A DNA stretch of 64,000 nt. Source: Micromonospora rifamycinica (GTDB lineage: Bacteria; Actinomycetota; Actinomycetes; Mycobacteriales; Micromonosporaceae). A model generated the notes under the pieces. The model was given only the letters and a program-made list of their open reading frames with translations, ran no database searches and was not told the DNA's origin. Positions 59,601 to 64,000 of this stretch are shown here, in pieces. How positions within the stretch are numbered: the first letter of the stretch is position 1; every line of letters starts with the position of its first letter. The translations under genes were made by a program, and so were the position numbers. Location of the stretch: contig NZ_LT607752.1 of the NCBI RefSeq assembly GCF_900090265.1, positions 4,092,001 to 4,156,000 on the forward strand. The letters run 5' to 3'.

Positions 59601-61154
59601 GTGACCATCGAGCTGGACCAGCGTGAAGACGGCGAACTGATCGGCATCATCCTCGAAGCGGCCCGGCGGGGGGACGTCGAGACCATGGCGCGTACCGCGT
59701 CGGAGGTCTCCGAGATGACCCGCAACTGGGCCACCCACATCCCGTGGGACGACCTCGCCGCCCTCGACGGGGCCGACGACGAGCTGGCCCGGCTCGTCGA
59801 GGACCTGACCGAGATGTGGGAGCCGGCCCACCTGCGCAACCCCGTCGACCCCGACGAGGAGTACGCGCTGGACAAGAACGCCTACGACTTCTACCGGCCC
59901 GCCGGGCGCAACCTGCTGACCCGTACCGAGGACTTCTACGACTGGGTGCAGGCCCGCCGGCGTACCGAGACCTGGCAGTACTCCCGGGTGCTGGAGGCCG
60001 CGCCGGACAGCGTCGCCCAGATCACCAACGACCTGGGCCGACGGGCCCGGGGCATCAACTTCAACTCGCAGGACTACCTGTCGTTCAACACCCACCCGGG
60101 AATCCGGGAGGCGGCGGCGAAGGCGATGCACGACTACGGGCCGCACAGCGCCGGCTCGCCGATGGTGCTGGGCAACACCCGCATCTCCGACGACCTGGAG
60201 GCCGCCCTCGGCGAGCTGACCGGGCTGGAGCACGTGACGCTCTTCCCGACCGGCTGGGCGGCCGGCTTCGGCGCGGTCGTCGGCCTGGTCCGGCAGTCCG
60301 ACCACATCCTGATCGACCGGCTGGCGCACTCCTGCCTCCAGCAGGGCGCGCGGGCGGCCACCCGCAACGTGGTCCGCTACGAACACCTCAACGTCGAGGC
60401 GGTACGCCGGCACCTGACCGAGATCCGGGCCACCGACACCCGCAACGGCATCCTGGTGGTCACCGACGGGCTCTTCTCGGTGGACGCCGACTGGCCGGAC
60501 CTGGTCACCCTGCAACGCGTCTGCCGGGAACACGACGCCACGCTGCTGGTCGACGTGGCGCACGACCTCGGCTCGATGGGGCCGGGCGGCACCGGCGTGC
60601 TGGGGATGCAGGGCCTGCTCGGCGAGGTCGACATCGTGATGGGGGCGTTCTCCAAGACGTTCTGCTCCAACGGCGGCTTCGTCGCGTCCCGCTCCCCGGC
60701 CCTCAAGCAGTACGTCAAGATGTTCGGCGGCTCGCACTTCTTCTCCAACGCGCTGTCCCCGGTGCAGACCGCCGTGGTGCGGGAAGCCGCTCGGATCATC
60801 CGCTCGCCCGAGGGCGACGCGCTGCGGGCCAGGCTCTTCACCGCCATCCACGCCCTCCGCGACGAGCTGACCGGCCGGGGCCTGACCTGCATGGGTGAGC
60901 CGTCGCCGATCGTGCCGCTGCTGATCGGCAACGAGAAGCTGGCCCGGACGGCCAACCGGCTGCTCTTCGACCGGGGGGTGCTCGCGTTCATGGTGGAGTT
61001 CCCGGTGACCCCGACCGGCTCGTCCCGGTTCCGGCTCCAGGTGCAGGCCGGACACCGGCCCGAGGAGGCCCGCGAGGCGGCCCGGATCATCGAGGGCGCA
61101 CTCGCCGACTCCCGCGCCTACCTGTCCAGCGCGTTCGGCAGCGCACCCCGCTGA
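59601..61154 (+). CDS. Alpha-oxoamine synthase family PLP enzyme with N-terminal extension
   Basis: A 517-residue enzyme. The AOS catalytic core (about 120-505) has NFNSQDYLSF, the SAGSPMVLGNT pocket, DVAHDLGSMG with the PLP aspartate, and GAFSKTFCSNGG with PLP lysine K352. The family (KBL, BioF, ALAS, SPT) condenses an amino acid with an acyl-CoA, releasing CO2. About 115 extra acidic, helical residues precede the core, which the family lacks. GTG 59601. Cotranscribed with the flavoprotein. Confidence 0.9.
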   Translation: MTIELDQREDGELIGIILEAARRGDVETMARTASEVSEMTRNWATHIPWDDLAALDGADDELARLVEDLTEMWEPAHLRNPVDPDEEYALDKNAYDFYRPAGRNLLTRTEDFYDWVQARRRTETWQYSRVLEAAPDSVAQITNDLGRRARGINFNSQDYLSFNTHPGIREAAAKAMHDYGPHSAGSPMVLGNTRISDDLEAALGELTGLEHVTLFPTGWAAGFGAVVGLVRQSDHILIDRLAHSCLQQGARAATRNVVRYEHLNVEAVRRHLTEIRATDTRNGILVVTDGLFSVDADWPDLVTLQRVCREHDATLLVDVAHDLGSMGPGGTGVLGMQGLLGEVDIVMGAFSKTFCSNGGFVASRSPALKQYVKMFGGSHFFSNALSPVQTAVVREAARIIRSPEGDALRARLFTAIHALRDELTGRGLTCMGEPSPIVPLLIGNEKLARTANRLLFDRGVLAFMVEFPVTPTGSSRFRLQVQAGHRPEEAREAARIIEGALADSRAYLSSAFGSAPR

Positions 61155-61185
61155 CGGCTGCCCTGCCGGGGATGCCGGTAGCGAA

Positions 61186-61213
61186 CTGCCCCCCGGTGTG
61201 GACCGGGGGGCAG
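61186..61213. terminator. Bidirectional terminator between convergent genes
   Basis: CTGCCCCCCGGT (61186-61197) and ACCGGGGGGCAG (61202-61213) form a perfect 12-bp hairpin with a GTGG loop, 31 bp after the oxoamine synthase stop and 20 bp past the crystallin-like gene end. Confidence 0.8.
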
Positions 61214-61233
61214 TGTGGCATGACGGACGCGGG

Positions 61234-61725
61234 TCAGGAGAACTTGACCGAGCCGGCCCGGTTGTTCCAGCCGTCGCCGATGTTGGCGAGGTTCGACGAC
61301 TGGTCGATCCACGTCGAGGCGGCGCCCCCGAAGTTCACCTTGTTGAAGAATTTGACGTCGCACTGGTTGTAGGTGTGCACCGAACTGACCCGGTTGCCCC
61401 AGCCGATGCTGTTCAGGTCGTCCCACTGCCATTCACTGTCGTAACCGGGGGTGCAGTCACGGGACTGGGTCCAGGTGAACGTGCCGGCCCCGGTGTCGTA
61501 TCCGGTGCTGTCGTAGAAAATGGCAATCGTCTGCGCTGCCGCCGAGATTCCACTGAGACGTCGGGCCTGCTGCTGGTCACTGGCACAGGTGATCCGGCCG
61601 GTGTCCAGATTGGCGATGCAGTGCCGGTGGGAATCCTGGTCGGCGGCAGCGGCCACGGCGGGGGTCGCGGTGCCGACCACGGCCGTACTCACCAGCAGGG
61701 CGAGAGCGCTGATCGACTTTTTCAT
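61234..61725 (-). CDS. Secreted beta/gamma-crystallin-like or inhibitor I36-like protein
   Basis: A 163-residue exported protein. ATG 61725 follows GGAGG and starts a Sec signal peptide MKKSISALALLVSTAVVG with a cleavage site near AVAAA. The mature part has IAIFYDSTGYDTG, NRVSSVHTYNQC and VKFFNKVNFGGAA, with a final GWNNRAGSVKFS; the double Greek-key-like spacing and YxxxxY/FxG pattern match crystallin-like secreted proteins. Cysteines could form disulfides. Role unknown. Confidence 0.85.
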   Translation of the reverse strand: MKKSISALALLVSTAVVGTATPAVAAAADQDSHRHCIANLDTGRITCASDQQQARRLSGISAAAQTIAIFYDSTGYDTGAGTFTWTQSRDCTPGYDSEWQWDDLNSIGWGNRVSSVHTYNQCDVKFFNKVNFGGAASTWIDQSSNLANIGDGWNNRAGSVKFS

Positions 61726-62124
61726 CAATGCCTCCGGGGGAACAGTGACAGGACTGTCAGCGGACGAATCACTTTCGTCGATGAGCCTGCCACGGGAATC
61801 ATGACCGGGCATCCTGGGTGGGCAATTAGTCGGATCAGGTCGATGAAACCATCAAGGTGGGGGATCACGGTTCGGCACTGTGCGTAGCGCCCGTTATCGG
61901 AGGCCGGTGTGCGGCACCGCCGGAGCGCCGGCAGGTGGGCAGTTGGAAGCCGGCGTACGGGCGGCCCGGGGCTGACCGGCGGATCGCCGGCGATCAGCGG
62001 GTGGGCAGCCAGCGGCCGGCTCGCGGGCGGCCGGAGTGTCGGTGTTGACGCGGGTGGGGTGGCGTGATGTGCTCAGCCAGCCACCGCTAATGAAAATCGT
62101 AGTCGTTATCATCTAAGGAGGATC
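61726..62124. other. Gap between the crystallin-like gene and the SCO5389-like gene
   Basis: This gap carries promoters for both divergent genes and a Fur/Zur-like box near its end. A GC-rich CGGCCGG-containing stretch at 61930-62040 shows no coding support. Confidence 0.6.
62091..62111 (+). promoter_or_regulatory. Fur/Zur-like operator upstream of the SCO5389-like gene
   Basis: An imperfect 21-bp inverted repeat with outer halves TGAAAATCG and CGTTATCA, in an AT-rich pocket, 13 bp before the ATG. The outer TGA-A-A pattern fits Fur-family operators; a Zur-type gene is encoded 0.6 kb away. The spacing is longer than in classical 15-bp boxes. Confidence 0.5.
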
Positions 62125-62517
62125 ATGTCTCTCACCGTGCCACCCACCCTGCTGGAAGCCGCCGAAGCAGGTCCGGTCGACGACCGGGACTTCATCGCCT
62201 GCGTACGGGACTCCCTGCCGTACGCCTGGCAGACCGTCAGCCGGGTCGTCGCCGACCTGGAGTCGTCCGGATCGGACCAGGCGGACAACTCGGTGCCCCC
62301 GCCCGGCGAGGCGGAACGGGGACAGTTGCTGCGCGCCCTGGCCAGCGACGCCATCCGGTCCAGCCTGGAGCGTCACTTCGGGGTGAAGCTGGCGTTCCAG
62401 AACTGCCACCGGGTGGCCGCGTTCCGCCCCTCGGCTGTCGACGGCACGCCCTACCGCCGGTTCGTCTCCACCCGTGGGCAACTGCTGAACCAGTCCCCCG
62501 AGCTGCGGAACTGCTGA
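62125..62517 (+). CDS. SCO5389-family protein
   Basis: A 130-residue soluble protein matching the actinobacterial SCO5389 family by its DSLPYAWQTVSRVVADL and LRALASDAIR segments and the QLLNQSPELRNC end. Function unknown. ATG 62125 has AAGGAGG. The upstream Fur/Zur-like site suggests metal-dependent control. It converges on the Zur-type regulator. Confidence 0.88.
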   Translation: MSLTVPPTLLEAAEAGPVDDRDFIACVRDSLPYAWQTVSRVVADLESSGSDQADNSVPPPGEAERGQLLRALASDAIRSSLERHFGVKLAFQNCHRVAAFRPSAVDGTPYRRFVSTRGQLLNQSPELRNC

Positions 62518-62676
62518 CACATCACGGATCCGGCGAGCGGCCCGGGGTGCGGACGCGCACCCCACCGCTCGCCGGACCACGGGCCGCCTCGCACCGCCGG
62601 CCGTACAGGCACCGCACCGCTCGCCGGACCACCGGCCACACCGCACCGCACCGCCGTGGGCGCGTCCGGCGGCCGG

Positions 62677-63081
62677 TCAGCGGGCGCAGGCCGCGCAGGT
62701 ACCGAAGATCTCGAAGGTGTGGCCGACCTCGGTGAAGCCGTGTTCGGCGGCGACCTGGTCGGCCCACCGCTCGACCGCCGGCCCGGCCACCTCGACGGTG
62801 CTACCGCACTGCCGGCAGACCAGGTGGTGGTGGTGCCGGCTCTCGCTGCACCGGCGGAACAACTGCTCGCCGCCGGGCAGCCGGGTGGAGTCGATCTCCT
62901 GGGTGTCGACGAGCAGTTGCAGGGTGCGGTAGACGGTGGTCAGCCCGACCCGGGCCTTGCGGGCCACCAGCATCTGGTGCAGTTGCTGCGCGGTGTGGAA
63001 GCCGTCGACCTCCCGCAGCAACGCCAGCACCTCGCCACGCTGGCGGGTGTTCCGGGTCACGTTCGGCATCGCCTGGGTCAC
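62677..63081 (-). CDS. Zur-type Fur-family metalloregulator
   Basis: About 134 residues from GTG 63081 (130 from ATG 63069). The DNA-binding part has RNTRQRGEVLALLREVDGF and ARVGLTTVYRTLQLL, the Fur/Zur recognition helix. Metal ligands appear in ESRHHHHLVCRQCGS and the terminal FEIFGTCAAC, giving the structural CxxC pairs. A Zur role is favoured over Fur because of the HHHH-x-x-C region and length; the target may include the SCO5389-like gene. Confidence 0.88.
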   Translation of the reverse strand: MTQAMPNVTRNTRQRGEVLALLREVDGFHTAQQLHQMLVARKARVGLTTVYRTLQLLVDTQEIDSTRLPGGEQLFRRCSESRHHHHLVCRQCGSTVEVAGPAVERWADQVAAEHGFTEVGHTFEIFGTCAACAR

Positions 63082-63238
63082 CGTACCGCCGTCTCCGCTC
63101 GTCGCCCCGACACCCGGCCGGCGGCCGTCGCTGCTCAGCGCCCCCACCCGTCCGCACGGAGGCCGTCACCATTATGCGGTGTGCAGGCAGGGAGCCTGTG
63201 CCCCCCGAATCGGCACGGTGTCGCGGGCACCCGACAGG

Positions 63239-63263
63239 AACCAGGACATGTAATATCCTGGTT
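63239..63263. promoter_or_regulatory. Operator overlapping the Rrf2 gene start
   Basis: AACCAGGA (63239-63246) and TCCTGGTT (63256-63263) are perfect 8-bp arms around a 9-bp AT-rich centre. It ends 6 bp before the ATG; inner AT pairs also match. This fits an Rrf2 autoregulatory site. Confidence 0.7.
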
Positions 63264-63269
63264 GTGCGG

Positions 63270-63746
63270 ATGAGTGAACAGGTCGAGTGGGGGCTGCACT
63301 GCTGCCTCACCCTCGCCTGGATCGGCGACGACCACCCCATGCCCGCCGCCCGGCTCGCCGAATGGTTCGCGCTACCCCCGGCGTACCTCACCAAGTGCCT
63401 TCAGGCCCTCACCCGGGCCGGCATCCTCCAGTCGGTGCCCGGCGCACGCGGCGGGTTCCGGCTCGCCCGGCCCCCGGCCGAGGTGACAGTGCTGGCGGTG
63501 ACGGTGGCGATCGACGGGGCCGACAACCCGTTCCGCTGCACCGAGATCCGCCAGCGCGGCGCGGGGGTGGACCCCGCCGCGCCGGAGTTCCGCGTCCCGT
63601 GCGCCATCAGCACCGTGATGCACCGCGCCGACCTCGCCTGGCGACGCGAGCTGGCCGGTCACACCCTGGCCGACCTGCTCGCCGCGGCCCCCGCCGAGGC
63701 GGCCGAACGCACCCGCCGCCGCCACGCGGCGCTACCGCCCCGCTGA
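63270..63746 (+). CDS. Rrf2-family transcriptional regulator
   Basis: A 158-residue regulator. The winged helix has WFALPPAYLTKCLQALTRAG and the wing GARGGFRLARPP, the Rrf2 hallmark. Two cysteines in the C-terminal half (FRCTEIRQRG and VPCAIS) resemble but do not complete the three-cysteine Fe-S set of IscR/NsrR. ATG 63270 or GTG 63264. An operator lies directly upstream and an MFS gene directly downstream, so it probably represses both. Confidence 0.9.
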   Translation: MSEQVEWGLHCCLTLAWIGDDHPMPAARLAEWFALPPAYLTKCLQALTRAGILQSVPGARGGFRLARPPAEVTVLAVTVAIDGADNPFRCTEIRQRGAGVDPAAPEFRVPCAISTVMHRADLAWRRELAGHTLADLLAAAPAEAAERTRRRHAALPPR

Positions 63747-63750
63747 CCCC

Positions 63751-64000
63751 ATGTCCCACCTGCGCGCCCACGCCGGCCCGGGGCCGGCCACCACCCCGCC
63801 CCGCCGGGGCCTGGGAGCCACGCTGATCCTCGCCACCGGCACCTTCGCCGTCGGCACCGACGCGTTCGTGGTCGCCGGGCTGCTGCCCGACCTGGCCGTC
63901 GAGCTGCGGGTGTCCACCGCCGCCGCCGGCCAGTCGGTGACCGTCTTCGCGATCGCGTACGCGATCCTCGCCCCGGTGCTGTCCACCGTCACCGCCCGGC
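63751..64000 (+). CDS. MFS transporter, partial (runs off the window)
   Basis: The first 83 codons from ATG 63751 are present, 4 bp after the Rrf2 stop. The protein starts with a polar Pro/Arg leader, then TM1 (LGATLILATGTFAVGTDAFV) and TM2 (VFAIAYAILAPVL), with the GTDAFVVAGLLPDLA signature of DHA1-type drug/arabinose exporters. It is likely cotranscribed with, and controlled by, the Rrf2 regulator. The 3' end lies beyond 64000. Confidence 0.85.
   Translation, partial: MSHLRAHAGPGPATTPPRRGLGATLILATGTFAVGTDAFVVAGLLPDLAVELRVSTAAAGQSVTVFAIAYAILAPVLSTVTAR

Noticed and set aside
61857..62048. Short plus-strand open frame in the gap before the SCO5389-like gene
   Set aside because: Arg/Gly/Pro-rich composition, no ribosome-binding site and no conserved motif.

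Overview
The window is about 73% G+C and has dense actinobacterial gene organisation: ATGA/GTGA stop-start overlaps, many GTG starts, and families such as conservons, SCO5389-like proteins, XRE/DUF5753-DUF397 pairs and RloAB. The content best fits the Micromonosporaceae (Micromonospora-like), but this is inferred from gene content. No rRNA or tRNA gene was found. The window is chromosomal and linear as given, and the last gene runs off the right edge.

Region by region. (1) 0.6-6.7 kb is a stressosome-type partner-switching module: RsbR, RsbS and RsbT homologues, an ATPase-phosphatase fusion, a histidine kinase and a receiver-phosphatase in one overlapping minus-strand operon, with a divergent STAS antagonist. 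(2) 6.7-15.9 kb holds housekeeping and transport genes with local regulators: an MFS exporter with a GntR/FadR regulator, MscL, a small gene behind a LexA-type box, a BenE transporter with an XRE-cupin regulator, a LuxR-type ATPase regulator divergent from a PP2C phosphatase, an Eis-like acetyltransferase and a ZIP transporter. (3) 15.9-17.6 kb contains a striking non-coding palindrome with C-rich and G-rich arms, an epimerase and a 17-bp tandem repeat. (4) 17.6-23.6 kb carries a lipoprotein, an EAL-domain protein and a four-gene conservon (kinase, roadblock, DUF742, GTPase). (5) 23.6-26.2 kb is a two-gene tryptophanase plus indole prenyltransferase locus. (6) 26.5-41.2 kb contains an ABC exporter, an acetate-type Na+ symporter with its small partner, two paralogous secreted repeat proteins, a LytS/LytTR two-component system, a polyprenyl glycosylphosphotransferase, an Fpg/Nei glycosylase and a glycosyltransferase.

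(7) 41.2-58.0 kb is an accessory, defence-rich island with visibly lower G+C in places: a mazF remnant, a Phd-VapC toxin-antitoxin pair, a type I restriction-modification set (HsdR, HsdS, HsdM), two divergent XRE regulator operons, an intact IS5-family element with TTA target duplications, a GmrSD-type nuclease fused to an alkyltransferase-like domain, a graveyard of IS110, IS66 and DUF397 fragments, and an RloA-RloB pair. (8) 58.2-61.2 kb is a two-gene flavoprotein plus alpha-oxoamine synthase operon that looks biosynthetic. (9) 61.2-64.0 kb has a crystallin-like secreted protein, a SCO5389-like gene behind a Fur/Zur-like box, a Zur-type regulator, and an Rrf2 regulator followed by an MFS transporter.

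The most noteworthy signals are the GmrSD-alkyltransferase-like fusion, the tryptophanase/prenyltransferase pair, the flavoprotein/oxoamine synthase operon, the LexA-type box before an uncharacterised small gene, tandem DnaA boxes in front of a symporter operon, and several unrelated long intergenic palindromes.
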